DNA of 64,000 nucleotides, from assembly GCF_030823375.1 (NCBI RefSeq), contig NZ_JAUSXB010000001.1, positions 62,001 through 126,000 of the forward strand. The letters are read 5' to 3'. How positions within the stretch are numbered: position 1 is the first letter of the stretch; each line of letters opens with the position of its first letter. A program made the position numbers and the translations under genes. Below are positions 21,701 to 29,062 of this stretch, in pieces. The notes under the pieces were generated by a model. It saw nothing but the letters and a program-made list of their open reading frames with translations. It did not search any database and was not told the DNA's origin. The DNA comes from Pseudarthrobacter siccitolerans (GTDB lineage Bacteria > Actinomycetota > Actinomycetes > Actinomycetales > Micrococcaceae).

Positions 21701-22279
21701 CTGCAGGGCCTCGAAGGGGTGTTGAGCCAGCACGCGGAAATGAGCATCACATCCGTCCTGGGTGAAGACGGGCCGCAGGACGGTGCGATTATCACCATCG
21801 CCGGCATGATCACCTCGCTGAGCCGGCGCATTGCGAAGGCCAGCGGAAACGCCTACGCCCGGGCGGAGGTGGAGGACCTCGGCGGTTCGATGGAAGTCAT
21901 GTTCTTCGGCCAGGTTTACGGACCTATCGCCTCGGTACTGGCCGAGGACCTGATCGTGGTGGTCAAGGGGCGCCTGCAGAAGCGCGACGACGGTGCGATC
22001 ACCCTCAACTGCATGGAGCTTTCCGTTCCGGACCTGAGCGAAGGCCTGGGCGGCCCGCTGGTAATCACCATGCCCACGCACAAGGCCACCGAAGCCGTGG
22101 TTACGGAGCTTGGCGATGTGCTCCGCACGCACCGGGGCAACTCCGAGGTGCGCCTGCACCTGCAGGGTGACACCCGCACGGAAATTATGGGCCTGCCGGT
22201 CCACCTCCGCGTGAACCCGAGCCCCTCACTGTTTGGCGACCTGAAGGTCCTGCTGGGCCCGGCCTGCCTGGACGCCTGA
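18722..22279 (+). CDS. dnaE1: DnaE1, replicative DNA polymerase III alpha subunit
   Basis: Main chromosomal replicative polymerase. 1185 aa, GTG start. The N-terminal PHP domain appears intact, with metal-binding motifs HLHNH (residues 10-14), TTDHG, GVEAYV and NDLHYTHEHD. In mycobacterial DnaE1 this domain is the proofreading exonuclease, so the same is likely here. Polymerase aspartates lie in PDFDVDFDD (D423, D425) and KMDFLGLRN (D587). Beta-clamp and OB-fold regions follow (AIITIAGMITSLSRR onward). The stop lies inside a short tandem repeat. Confidence 0.97.
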   Translation: MTSSNDSFVHLHNHTEYSMLDGAARLGELFDETERLGMPALATTDHGYLFGAFDFWKKATDKGIKPIIGVEAYVTPGTARGDKSRVRWGEEHQRKDDISGGGSYTHMTLLSYNNAGMRNLFRASSIASLDAVFGKWPRLDRELLNTYSEGLIATTGCPSGEIQTRLRLGQYREALEAASEFRDIFGAENYFCELMDHGLDIERRVTGDLIRLAKELNLPLVATNDLHYTHEHDAKAHEALLAIQSGSTLLEPTYDNGGSRFAFSGSGYYLKSPQEMRELFRDHPDACDNTLLIAERCEVSFNTGANYMPRFPCPPGEDETSWLVKEVATGLDYRYPGGVPDEVRAQADYELGVITSMGFPGYFLVVADFINWAKNNGIRVGPGRGSGAGSMVAYAMRITDLDPLRHGLIFERFLNPDRVSMPDFDVDFDDRRRSEVIDYVTRKYGDERVAMIVTYGTIKTKQALKDSSRVLGYPFSMGETLTKALPPAVMAKDIPLADIQNPEAKRYGEAGDFRQLISTDPEAAKVFETALGIEGLKRQWGVHAAGVIMSSDPIIDVIPIMRRIQDGQVITQFDYPTCEGLGLIKMDFLGLRNLTIISDALENIKMNRGVDLDLEALELDDAPSYELLARGDTLGVFQLDGGPMRSLLKLMKPDNFEDISAVLALYRPGPMGANAHTDYALRKNGIQEVIPIHPELKEPLAEILGGTYGLIVYQEQVMAVAQKLAGYSLGQADILRRAMGKKKKSELDKQFAGFSQGMQDNGYSMEAVKTLWDILLPFSDYAFNKAHSAAYGVISYWTAYLKAHYAPEYMAALLTSVGDDKDKSAIYLNECRRMGITVLPPDVNESALNFTPVGNDIRFGMGAIRNVGVNVVEAMVAARESEGAFTSFKDYLMKVPAVVCNKRTIESLIKSGAFDSLGHHRRALAMIHEEAIDSVITLKRNEAIGQFDLFAGFEEAESESSLSIDIPDLPEWEKKDKLSFERDMLGLYVSDHPLQGLEGVLSQHAEMSITSVLGEDGPQDGAIITIAGMITSLSRRIAKASGNAYARAEVEDLGGSMEVMFFGQVYGPIASVLAEDLIVVVKGRLQKRDDGAITLNCMELSVPDLSEGLGGPLVITMPTHKATEAVVTELGDVLRTHRGNSEVRLHLQGDTRTEIMGLPVHLRVNPSPSLFGDLKVLLGPACLDA

Positions 22280-22326
22280 CAGGGGCTGGACGCCTGAAAA
22301 GGCTGGACGCCTGAAAAGGCTGGACG
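22268..22326 (+). repeat. 17-bp tandem repeat spanning the dnaE stop codon
   Basis: The unit CTGGACGCCTGAAAAGG occurs twice exactly (22286-22302, 22303-22319), preceded by an 18-bp variant holding the real dnaE stop (22268-22285) and followed by a 7-bp partial copy. Each unit carries a TGA, so the gene's last codons and stop appear to have been duplicated downstream, probably by replication slippage. Confidence 0.85.
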
Positions 22327-22355
22327 ACGGCGGGCGCCAAGTGCCGCCGTCGTCC
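22322..22355. terminator. Hairpin between convergent dnaE and flavin reductase genes
   Basis: Perfect 12-bp inverted repeat (22322-22333 with 22344-22355) around a 10-base loop, lying between two convergent genes. It could end transcription from both sides; neither side has a clear U-run. Confidence 0.6.
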
Positions 22356-22370
22356 GCCGGTTGGGGGAAG

Positions 22371-22871
22371 CTAGATTTCGTAGTCCAGCGGCACAGGCTG
22401 GCCGTACGCGCCGCCGTGGTATAGGAGCGGCGAGCCTTCCCCGCCCACCTGGCCGTCAACCACCTGTACCACCACCACTGCGTTGTTCTCGAACGAGAGG
22501 CGCATCTGCACCTCGCCGATCAGCCAGCCGGCCACGTCCTTCAGCACCGGTACGCCGTGCGGCCCCACCTCCCAGTGGTCACCCTCGAAGCGGTTGGTGC
22601 CGCGGGCAAAACGGTCGGCCAGCGCCTGGTTCTCGAGGCCGAGCATGTGGACCCCGATGTAGGTGGTGTTGGCCACGGCCGGCCAGGACCCGGAGCTGCG
22701 TGCCATGTTGAAAGTGAAGCGCGGCGGCTGCGCGGACAGGGATGCCACGGACGTGGCGGTAAACCCGAACGGGCGGTCCTGGTAGTTGACCGTGATGATG
22801 GCGACGCCGGCCGCATGGCGCCGGAACATTTCCTTGAACGTCCGTTCGAAGGGCGCCTCGTTTTCGGTCAC
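22371..22871 (-). CDS. Flavin reductase-like (FMN-binding split barrel) protein
   Basis: 166 aa from GTG 22871, chosen because CAGGAG lies 7 nt upstream on the minus strand. The fold is that of NAD(P)H:flavin oxidoreductases supplying reduced FMN to two-component monooxygenases: FRRHAAGVAIITV, GFTATSVASLSAQPPRFTFN, then residues matching the flavin-binding N/S loop and NAVVVVQVVDG. No monooxygenase partner is nearby, so the physiological acceptor is unknown. Convergent with dnaE. Confidence 0.82.
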   Translation of the reverse strand: MTENEAPFERTFKEMFRRHAAGVAIITVNYQDRPFGFTATSVASLSAQPPRFTFNMARSSGSWPAVANTTYIGVHMLGLENQALADRFARGTNRFEGDHWEVGPHGVPVLKDVAGWLIGEVQMRLSFENNAVVVVQVVDGQVGGEGSPLLYHGGAYGQPVPLDYEI

Positions 22872-22988
22872 GTCAAACTCCTGATAGTGGATGGCTGTGT
22901 GTTCTCCTTCAACTGTATGGGTCCCGCCGGGCCGGCGGGGAATCTCTTGAAGCCCCACGTCAGGGAGTTAAGCTGCCGGAACAACTGT

Positions 22989-23001
22989 TAAGGTTTGTTG
23001 C
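22989..23001 (+). promoter_or_regulatory. Candidate leaderless -10 of the 23002 membrane-protein gene
   Basis: TAAGGT (22989-22994) ends 7 nt before the ATG, with no Shine-Dalgarno sequence. Confidence 0.4.
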
Positions 23002-23532
23002 ATGACAGATCCGACCGCGCGCGCACGCCCGCGCCTGCCCTGGGCCATGTTCGTGCTGCCGGCGGCGGCCGGCGTGCCGGCAGGGATTCTCTGGTGGCTG
23101 CTGGCACCGGGAGGCCTCAACCTCATCACCCGGGACCCCGCACTCGGCGATGGCGCCCACCCGCAGGTCTGGCTGCCCAGGGACTTGACGCTGGCCGGGC
23201 TCCTGGTCTTCGCAGGGTGCCTGCTGGCAGTGTTCCTGACGGACAAAAAGCGCCAGGATCCGCAGTTAAGCCTCCTAATGGGCCTCGCCGGCGGGCTGTG
23301 CGGCGCACTCCTGGCGTGGCAGGCGGGCGTGTTGACCGCCCGGCTGTTTGGGCCGGCCGTCGATGCCACCGCCAATGCGAGTATCGCTTTTTCGTTGCGG
23401 GCTTTGCCGGTGCTGCTGCTGTGGCCAGCCGCCACCGCGATGTCCGTTTTTGTGCTGGAGTTGATGCACCTCCTGGGCAAGAAGGACGACGGCGGCGCGG
23501 AGGGGCGCGGCACGCTGCGGCTGGGCCCGTAA
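23002..23532 (+). CDS. Uncharacterised four-helix membrane protein
   Basis: 176 aa, not recognised. It has four hydrophobic segments at about residues 14-34, 62-80, 88-110 and 128-152. Basic residues at the N-terminus (ARARPRLPW) suggest a cytoplasmic start, and the C-terminus is a charged cytoplasmic tail. No catalytic motif is visible. It lies 9 bp before hisD, but hisD appears to have its own promoter, so the pairing may be positional only. Confidence 0.75.
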   Translation: MTDPTARARPRLPWAMFVLPAAAGVPAGILWWLLAPGGLNLITRDPALGDGAHPQVWLPRDLTLAGLLVFAGCLLAVFLTDKKRQDPQLSLLMGLAGGLCGALLAWQAGVLTARLFGPAVDATANASIAFSLRALPVLLLWPAATAMSVFVLELMHLLGKKDDGGAEGRGTLRLGP

Positions 23533-23541
23533 AATAGTGCG
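23530..23541 (+). promoter_or_regulatory. hisD -10 box, predicted leaderless start
   Basis: TAAAAT (23530-23535) ends 6 nt before the GTG start of hisD and overlaps the stop of the preceding gene. The stretch TARAATAGTSCGGTGAC is shared with the dnaE start. Confidence 0.55.
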
Positions 23542-24939
23542 GTGACCATTTCTTCGGAGTTTCCCGCCACCCCTGCCGCTGCCGCCGTGAGCTTCCGCAC
23601 CGTTGACCTCCGGGGCCGGAACCTGACCCTCGCGGGGCTCCGGGCCGCCGTGCCCCGCGCCCAGGGACAGACTGTGGCCGACGCTGAAGAAAAGGTCCTC
23701 GACATCATTTCGGCTGTCCGGCAGCGTGGCTTCGATGCCCTGGCCGAGCTGGCCCTGCGCTTTGACGGCGCCGAACAGGACCACCCGCTGGTCCCGCAGG
23801 AGGCCCTCGCGGATGCCCTGGGGCAGCTGGACCCGGCCGTTCGGCGGGCGCTGGAAGAATCCATCAGCCGGGCACGCCGTTTTGCGGACGGCCAGCGTCC
23901 CCGCAACATTGACGTACAACTCGGCGACGGCGCCCTGGTCAGCCAGAACTGGGTGCCGGTGGCCAGGGTAGGTCTCTACGTTCCCGGCGGCCTGGCCGTC
24001 TACCCCTCGTCCGTGATCATGAACGTGGTGCCGGCCCTGGCCGCCGGGGTGCAGTCCATCGCCCTGGCCTCACCTCCGCAGAAGGAGTTCGGCGGGCTTC
24101 CGCACCCCACCATCCTTGCCGCCGCAGCACTGCTCGGCATTACCGAGGTGTACGCCATTGGCGGAGCGCAGGCGATCGCCGCGTTCGCCTACGGGGTGCC
24201 CTCAACGGAAGCCGGTCCTGCGCTGGAGCCCGTGGACGTGGTCACCGGACCGGGCAACATCTTCGTGGCCACCGCCAAACGCCTGGTGAAGGGCGTGGTG
24301 GGAATCGACTCCGAGGCAGGGACCACGGAGATCGCCATTTTGGCCGACTCCTCCGCCCAGCCTGCGCTGGTGGCGGCCGACCTCATCAGCCAGGCAGAGC
24401 ATGATCCCAAGGCAGCATCGGTGCTGATTACCGACTCGGAGGACCTTGCCGGAGCCGTGCGCGCTGAGCTGGAGCTTCAAGCGGCGGCCACCAAGCACTC
24501 GACCCGGGTCCGCGAAGCCCTCTCCGGCCCCCAGTCAGGGGTTGTCCTGGTGGAGGATTTGGACCAGGGCATCGCAGCCTGCGACGCGTACGCTGCTGAG
24601 CACCTGGAGATCATGACCCGGGATGCAGCCGCCGTGGCCGCGAGGATCCGAAACGCCGGGGCCATTTTTGTTGGCGACTACAGTCCGGTGAGCCTGGGGG
24701 ACTACTGCGCGGGGTCCAACCACGTGCTGCCCACCAGCGGTACAGCAGCCTTTTCTTCCGGACTGAACGTCACCACCTTCCTGCGCGCAATCCAGGTGGT
24801 GAACTACAGCCGTGAGGCGCTGGCGGAGGTCAGCCGGCACATCGTGAGCCTGTCCGGCGCGGAAGACCTGCCCGCGCACGGGGAAGCTGTCACGGCCCGC
24901 TTCGCTGGCCGGCCTGTCGGCGGGCCTGACGATATCTAG
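23542..24939 (+). CDS. hisD: HisD, histidinol dehydrogenase
   Basis: Zinc enzyme oxidising L-histidinol to L-histidine in two NAD-dependent steps. 465 aa, about 30 longer than usual because of an N-terminal extension. Motifs: [46 protein letters not shown] (zinc ligands) and AAEHLEIM with the catalytic Glu-His pair (E353, H354). The other his genes are not adjacent in this window. Confidence 0.96.
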   Translation: MTISSEFPATPAAAAVSFRTVDLRGRNLTLAGLRAAVPRAQGQTVADAEEKVLDIISAVRQRGFDALAELALRFDGAEQDHPLVPQEALADALGQLDPAVRRALEESISRARRFADGQRPRNIDVQLGDGALVSQNWVPVARVGLYVPGGLAVYPSSVIMNVVPALAAGVQSIALASPPQKEFGGLPHPTILAAAALLGITEVYAIGGAQAIAAFAYGVPSTEAGPALEPVDVVTGPGNIFVATAKRLVKGVVGIDSEAGTTEIAILADSSAQPALVAADLISQAEHDPKAASVLITDSEDLAGAVRAELELQAAATKHSTRVREALSGPQSGVVLVEDLDQGIAACDAYAAEHLEIMTRDAAAVAARIRNAGAIFVGDYSPVSLGDYCAGSNHVLPTSGTAAFSSGLNVTTFLRAIQVVNYSREALAEVSRHIVSLSGAEDLPAHGEAVTARFAGRPVGGPDDI

Positions 24940-24948
24940 TACTGCCCA

Positions 24949-24964
24949 CCACAAGATGTAGTAG
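24949..24964 (+). promoter_or_regulatory. NrdR-box-like sequence upstream of nrdR
   Basis: CCACAAGATGTAGTAG matches the NrdR box consensus ACACWATATATWGTGT at 12 of 16 positions and lies about 135 bases before nrdR. A possible weak second site follows nearby. It suggests autoregulation. Confidence 0.4.
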
Positions 24965-25097
24965 TTACACGCTTGTTATTAGCGTATGCCGGGACATAGA
25001 ATTGAAGGCGCAGCAGGGCCTCTGTGGGCCCCGGGACCTGCCACTTCATACTGCACGCTGCAACCTGACACTGTCACGGAGCCAAAGAAGGGACGCC

Positions 25098-25604
25098 ATG
25101 TACTGTCCGTTCTGCCGCAACCCCGATTCCCGGGTCGTGGACAGCCGCATGGCGGACGATGGCTCGGCCATTCGCCGCCGCCGCCAGTGCCCTGAGTGCG
25201 GGCGCAGGTTCACCACTGTGGAAACCACCAGCCTGTCGGTGATCAAGCGATCCGGCGTGGGGGAGCCCTTCAGCCGGAGCAAGGTGATCAACGGCGTCCG
25301 CAAGGCCTGCCAGGGGCGGCCGGTCAGCGAAGACGATCTCGCCCTGCTGGCCCAGGAAGTCGAAGAGCAGATCCGCTCCTCCGGTGCGGCCGAAATCGAC
25401 GCCCACGAGGTGGGCCTGGTGATCCTCGGGCCGCTGCAGAAGCTGGACAAAGTGGCCTATCTCCGGTTCGCCAGCGTGTACCAGGCCTTTGAATCCCTTG
25501 AAGACTTTGAAACGGCCATTGCCCTGCTCCGCCAGGAAGCCGAAGACGACGCCAAGGGCATCACCGCCAAGGGCACCAAAACCTCGGAAAAAAGCCCTCT
25601 GTAG
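25098..25604 (+). CDS. nrdR: NrdR, repressor of ribonucleotide reductase genes
   Basis: Zinc-ribbon/ATP-cone repressor that senses ATP and dATP and represses nrd operons. ATG 25098 (168 aa) starts directly with the zinc ribbon MYCPFC...CPEC (C3, C6, C31, C34), as family members do; GAAGGGACGCC precedes it. The ATP-cone follows from [17 protein letters not shown] to about residue 140. The C-terminal tail is Lys/Thr-rich. No ribonucleotide reductase gene is in this window. Confidence 0.95.
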   Translation: MYCPFCRNPDSRVVDSRMADDGSAIRRRRQCPECGRRFTTVETTSLSVIKRSGVGEPFSRSKVINGVRKACQGRPVSEDDLALLAQEVEEQIRSSGAAEIDAHEVGLVILGPLQKLDKVAYLRFASVYQAFESLEDFETAIALLRQEAEDDAKGITAKGTKTSEKSPL

Positions 25605-25620
25605 GGCGCACCCTGATCTC

Positions 25621-25658
25621 CGGTGGTGGCAGCGGAGGGGAAGCCGCAGCCACCACCG
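25621..25658 (+). terminator. First hairpin after nrdR
   Basis: Inverted repeat CGGTGGTGGC (25621-25630) with GCCACCACCG (25649-25658), 16 bases after the nrdR stop. No U-run. Confidence 0.45.
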
Positions 25659-25676
25659 GCACACACTGCATCCAAA

Positions 25677-25706
25677 GAATGCCCCTTCCGAACGGAAGGG
25701 GCATTC
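25677..25706. terminator. Bidirectional terminator between nrdR and ppgK
   Basis: Perfect 14-bp inverted repeat GAATGCCCCTTCCG (25677-25690) with its complement at 25693-25706. The genes on either side converge on it. Confidence 0.75.
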
Positions 25707-25725
25707 TGCTTCTACTGGACGTCCT

Positions 25726-26529
25726 CTATTTGGCGAGCTTGTGCTTCAGGGCGATCTCGATGGCGGCGCCCACGATGCCGGCCTCGTTGCGAAGAACCGC
25801 CGGGACGATTGGCGTGCGGAGCTTGAGGTTGGGCAGATATTCGTCGGCCCGCTTGGAGATGCCGCCGCCCACGATGAACAGTTCGGGGGAGAACAGGAAC
25901 TCGACGTGGGAGAAGTAGCGCTGCAGCAGGACGCTGTATTCGTCCCAGGACAGGCCGTCGCGTTCTCGGGCCACAGCGGAGGCCTTGGTCTCGGCGTCGT
26001 GGCCGTCGATCTCCAGGTGGCCCAGTTCGGCGTTCGGCACCAGCTTGCCGTCGAAGATGAAGGCCGAGCCGATGCCGGTGCCCAGCGTGATCACCAGGAC
26101 CGTGCCCGCCACCCCTGCGCCCGCGCCGTACCGTGCTTCGGCGAGCCCGGCGGCGTCGGCGTCGTTGATGACCTCTACCGGCCGGCCCAGGCGCGCGGTC
26201 AGGAGGGCATCGATGTCCGTGTTAAGCCAGCTTTTGTCAACGTTGGCGGCGGAGTGCACCACGCCGTGCTGGATGATGCCCGGGAAGGTCACACCCACGG
26301 GGGAGCCCGCGGCGGGTGCTTCCGGACGGGCGGAGAGCTCGGAAACCACCAGCGCCACGGCCTCGGCCACTGCCTCGGGGGTGGCGGGCTGCGGCGTGGG
26401 TACGCGGAACCGGTCGCCGAGGAGCTTGCCCTTCTTCAGGTCGACAATGCCGCCCTTGATTCCCGTGCCTCCGATATCGATGCCGATCAGCGGGGCTTTT
26501 TTGTGCGACTTCTCGTCCTTGTTGGCCAA
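25726..26529 (-). CDS. ppgK: PpgK, polyphosphate glucokinase
   Basis: ROK-family kinase phosphorylating glucose with inorganic polyphosphate (and usually ATP), a characteristic actinobacterial enzyme; Arthrobacter has a well-known polyphosphate/ATP glucomannokinase. 267 aa from a TTG start. Motifs: LIGIDIGGTGIKGGIVD (phosphate 1 loop), VGVTFPGII, NDADAAGLAEARYGAG (catalytic Asp region), LGTGIGSA and ELGHLEIDG. The N-terminus is Lys-rich. Converges on nrdR through a shared terminator. Confidence 0.9.
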   Translation of the reverse strand: MANKDEKSHKKAPLIGIDIGGTGIKGGIVDLKKGKLLGDRFRVPTPQPATPEAVAEAVALVVSELSARPEAPAAGSPVGVTFPGIIQHGVVHSAANVDKSWLNTDIDALLTARLGRPVEVINDADAAGLAEARYGAGAGVAGTVLVITLGTGIGSAFIFDGKLVPNAELGHLEIDGHDAETKASAVARERDGLSWDEYSVLLQRYFSHVEFLFSPELFIVGGGISKRADEYLPNLKLRTPIVPAVLRNEAGIVGAAIEIALKHKLAK

Positions 26530-26695
26530 TGGGTTTCCGTTCGTGGCAGGGGCGGGCAGGGAAGGGGCGGCGGGCAGCCGGCCCCGGTGTTGCTAAGTCA
26601 GCGGTGGCTGCTGATCCAGCAGCGGGTGGTTGAGTCTGTCAGCGGCAGACGCAGCGGCAGCAAAGCAAGGGCCGGCCGCCGGGTGGTGCAGCCGG

Positions 26696-27574
26696 TCAGG
26701 GCAGGGTGAGGATTTCTGCGCCTGTATCCGTGACCAGCAGGGTGTGCTCAAACTGCGCGGTGCGCTTGCGGTCCCGGGTCACAACGGTCCAGTCATCGGC
26801 CCACATCTCCCACTCCACTGTTCCCAGGGTGAGCATCGGTTCAATGGTGAACACCATGCCGGCCTCAATCACCGTGTTGTAGGCGGGGGCGGCATCGTAG
26901 TGCGGGATGATCAGCCCGGTGTGGAACGCTTCGCCAACGCCGTGCCCGGTGAAGTCCCGGACCACGCCGTAGCCGAACCGCTTGGCGTAGGACTGGATGG
27001 CGCGCCCGATCACGTTGATTTCGCGGCCGGGCGCAACGGCCTTGATGGCCCGGTTCAGGGATTCCTGCGTCCGTTCCACCAGGAGTCGTGATTCCTCGTC
27101 AACATCGCCCACGGTGAAGGTGTAGTTGGTGTCGCCGTGGACGCCGCCGATGTAGGCCGTGATGTCGATATTGATGATGTCGCCGTCCTGGACCACCGTT
27201 GTATCCGGGATCCCGTGGCAAATGACCTCGTTCAACGACGAGCACAAGGACTTGGGGAACCCCCGGTACCCCAGCGTGGAGGGGTAGGCGTGGTGGTCAA
27301 GGAGGAATTCGTGGCCCACCTTGTCCAGCTGGTCCGTGGTGACGCCGGGCTCGATGTGTTTGCCCACCTCGACGATGGCCTGCGCGGCGATCCTGGCGGC
27401 AACGCGGATCTTCTCGATCGTTTCGGCGGATTTGACCTCCGAGCCGGTGAACTTGGCAGGTGCCGGCTTGCCGACATACTCCGGACGGGGGATGGACGCC
27501 GGTACTGGACGCTGCGGACCAACGGTTCCCTGGGTGAGGGTGCCGATGGGTGCAGTGGAGGCAAGGGAAGGCAT
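26696..27574 (-). CDS. map: Methionine aminopeptidase, type I
   Basis: Removes N-terminal methionine from new proteins. 292 aa. A Pro-rich N-terminal extension of about 40 residues precedes the pita-bread domain. The five metal ligands are visible in order: DIINIDIT (D), [10 protein letters not shown] (D), GHGVGEAFH (H), TIEPML (E) and AQFEHTLL (E). NEVICHGIP contains the substrate His. The extended form matches the second MetAP of actinobacteria. It seems to be read from a leaderless promoter. Confidence 0.95.
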   Translation of the reverse strand: MPSLASTAPIGTLTQGTVGPQRPVPASIPRPEYVGKPAPAKFTGSEVKSAETIEKIRVAARIAAQAIVEVGKHIEPGVTTDQLDKVGHEFLLDHHAYPSTLGYRGFPKSLCSSLNEVICHGIPDTTVVQDGDIINIDITAYIGGVHGDTNYTFTVGDVDEESRLLVERTQESLNRAIKAVAPGREINVIGRAIQSYAKRFGYGVVRDFTGHGVGEAFHTGLIIPHYDAAPAYNTVIEAGMVFTIEPMLTLGTVEWEMWADDWTVVTRDRKRTAQFEHTLLVTDTGAEILTLP

Positions 27575-27580
27575 AGATTG

Positions 27581-27586
27581 ATCATA
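27581..27586 (-). promoter_or_regulatory. map -10 box, predicted leaderless start
   Basis: On the minus strand TATGAT ends 6 nt before the map ATG, with no ribosome binding site. The same hexamer and spacing occur at the tricorn gene (43746). Confidence 0.6.
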
Positions 27587-27695
27587 TAAGGCACCACAGA
27601 AGGCCTAACAACCGGGAGCCGCGTCTGTGCCGCGTAAGAGTTTAAGTTACGCGCGTCACGCCGCAGCTTCCCGGCCGGCGGAACGGGGAACAGCG

Positions 27696-27863
27696 ATGAC
27701 TGAGTACTGGTACAACATCAAGACCCACGAGGTTGAGGAGGACCGGCTGTCGGACTGGAGCCAGCTGATCGGCCCGTACAAGACCAGGAAAGAGGCTGAG
27801 CACGCCCTGGAAAAGGTCCGCGCGCGCAATGAGGCGTGGGAAAAGCAGGACGACGACGACTGA
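27696..27863 (+). CDS. Small SPOR-like actinobacterial protein
   Basis: 55 aa, starting MTEYWYNIKTHEVEEDRLSD. It resembles the short SPOR-domain-like proteins widespread in actinobacteria, with a Trp/Tyr-rich first strand, a central IGPYKTRKEAEHALEKVRAR motif like the core of SPOR repeats, and an acidic tail ending in four aspartates. No signal peptide, so it is probably cytoplasmic and not a classical periplasmic SPOR protein. Function unknown. GGGGAA precedes the ATG. Convergent with panB. Confidence 0.75.
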   Translation: MTEYWYNIKTHEVEEDRLSDWSQLIGPYKTRKEAEHALEKVRARNEAWEKQDDDD

Positions 27864-27899
27864 CGGCCGGGTGCCGGCTTCTCTCGGCCGGCTGGTTGT

Positions 27900-28796
27900 T
27901 CAGAAAGTGTGCTCCGGGCCCGGGAACTGGCCTGACCGGACATCCTCACCGTAGGCTGCGGCGGCGTCAAGAAGCGTGGTGCGAAGGTCCGCGTACTGTT
28001 TGACGAACTTGGCCATCCTGCCGCCGCGCAGGCCCGCCATGTCCTGCCACACGAGGACCTGGCCGGTGGTTTCCTTGCCGGCGCCGATGCCGACGGTGGG
28101 AACGCTGACGGCCGCGTCCACCGCGGCCGCTGTCTCCGCGGGGACCATTTCCATCAGCACGCTGAAGGCGCCCGCCTCAGCCAGCGCGACGGCGTCGTCA
28201 ATCAACCTTTGGGCATCGTCGCCGCGGCCCTGGACGCGGTACCCGCCCAGCGCGTGCTCGCTCTGCGGGGTGAAACCGATGTGGGCCATCACGGGGATTC
28301 CGGCCTGAACCATTGCCCGGACAGTGGGAGCGTAGTACTTCCCGCCCTCGATCTTGACCGCGTGCGCCAGGCCCTCCTTCAGGAACCTCACACCCGCGGC
28401 CACCGCCTGCTCAGGCGAGACCTCGTAGCTGCCGAACGGCAGGTCGGCCACCACAAGTGCGCGCTTGGCGGAACGTGCCACGGCCCGGCACAGCGGAAGC
28501 AGTTCGTCCACGGTGACCGGAAGGCTGGTTTCGTTGCCGTAGACATTGTTGGAGGCCGAGTCTCCCACCAGGAGCACCTCGATGCCGGCGGCGTCGAAGA
28601 TTTCTGCGGTGTACTGCTCGTAGGCAGTCAGCATCGCGAACTTGGTGCCGTCATCCTTGGCCTGCTGGAGGTGGTGGACGCGGACTTTTGCGGGCTTTCG
28701 GCCGGAGCCGGCCGGGGCGCCCTGCCCGGGCCCGTTGCCGTACGGGGCGGGAACGTCGGCGGGCACGCTTGAGTCGGAGCTGTTGCTTGTGGCCAT
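27900..28796 (-). CDS. panB: PanB, ketopantoate hydroxymethyltransferase
   Basis: First committed step of pantothenate synthesis: 2-oxoisovalerate plus methylene-tetrahydrofolate gives ketopantoate. I choose ATG 28796 (298 aa). A Ser/Pro/Gly-rich N-terminal extension of about 35 residues precedes the TIM barrel: [33 protein letters not shown] (metal Asp), [29 protein letters not shown] and LMEMVPAE (catalytic Glu region), PTVGIGAG. PanC/PanD are not in the window. Confidence 0.94.
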   Translation of the reverse strand: MATSNSSDSSVPADVPAPYGNGPGQGAPAGSGRKPAKVRVHHLQQAKDDGTKFAMLTAYEQYTAEIFDAAGIEVLLVGDSASNNVYGNETSLPVTVDELLPLCRAVARSAKRALVVADLPFGSYEVSPEQAVAAGVRFLKEGLAHAVKIEGGKYYAPTVRAMVQAGIPVMAHIGFTPQSEHALGGYRVQGRGDDAQRLIDDAVALAEAGAFSVLMEMVPAETAAAVDAAVSVPTVGIGAGKETTGQVLVWQDMAGLRGGRMAKFVKQYADLRTTLLDAAAAYGEDVRSGQFPGPEHTF

Positions 28797-28802
28797 GGCA
28801 TG

Positions 28803-28808
28803 AGCGTA
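28803..28808 (-). promoter_or_regulatory. panB -10 box, predicted leaderless start
   Basis: On the minus strand TACGCT ends 6 nt before the chosen panB ATG; no ribosome binding site is visible. This supports the ATG at 28796 over longer in-frame alternatives. Confidence 0.5.
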
Positions 28809-29062
28809 GTGCCGTATCCACAGTCCTAGCCAGCGGCGGCGACTTCCTTCCGGGTGATTCGCGTCATATGAACGGGGGCGGGGCGGCACGGACCCGGCGC
28901 TGCGGCTGGTGCCCTTCACCGCCCCGGAGTGTTAATGCTGTGTTACACGGCCTGCGGGCTCCAACATCGCCGCCAATTGCTTAGTACAGTGTTGGTGAAC
29001 TGCTTTCCGGCTTCCTCCTCTACGGACCGGGGCATGGACGTTGACCGACAGAAGAGGCCATC

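Noticed and set aside
24951..24975. TGTAGTAGTTACA before nrdR as a further BlaI site
   Set aside because: Only one arm resembles the BlaI dyad; the same bases fit the NrdR consensus better and sit before nrdR.
28797..29062. GlnR box before glnA2
   Set aside because: GTTAC is present, but no GAAAC-like half follows at 6 nt on either strand.
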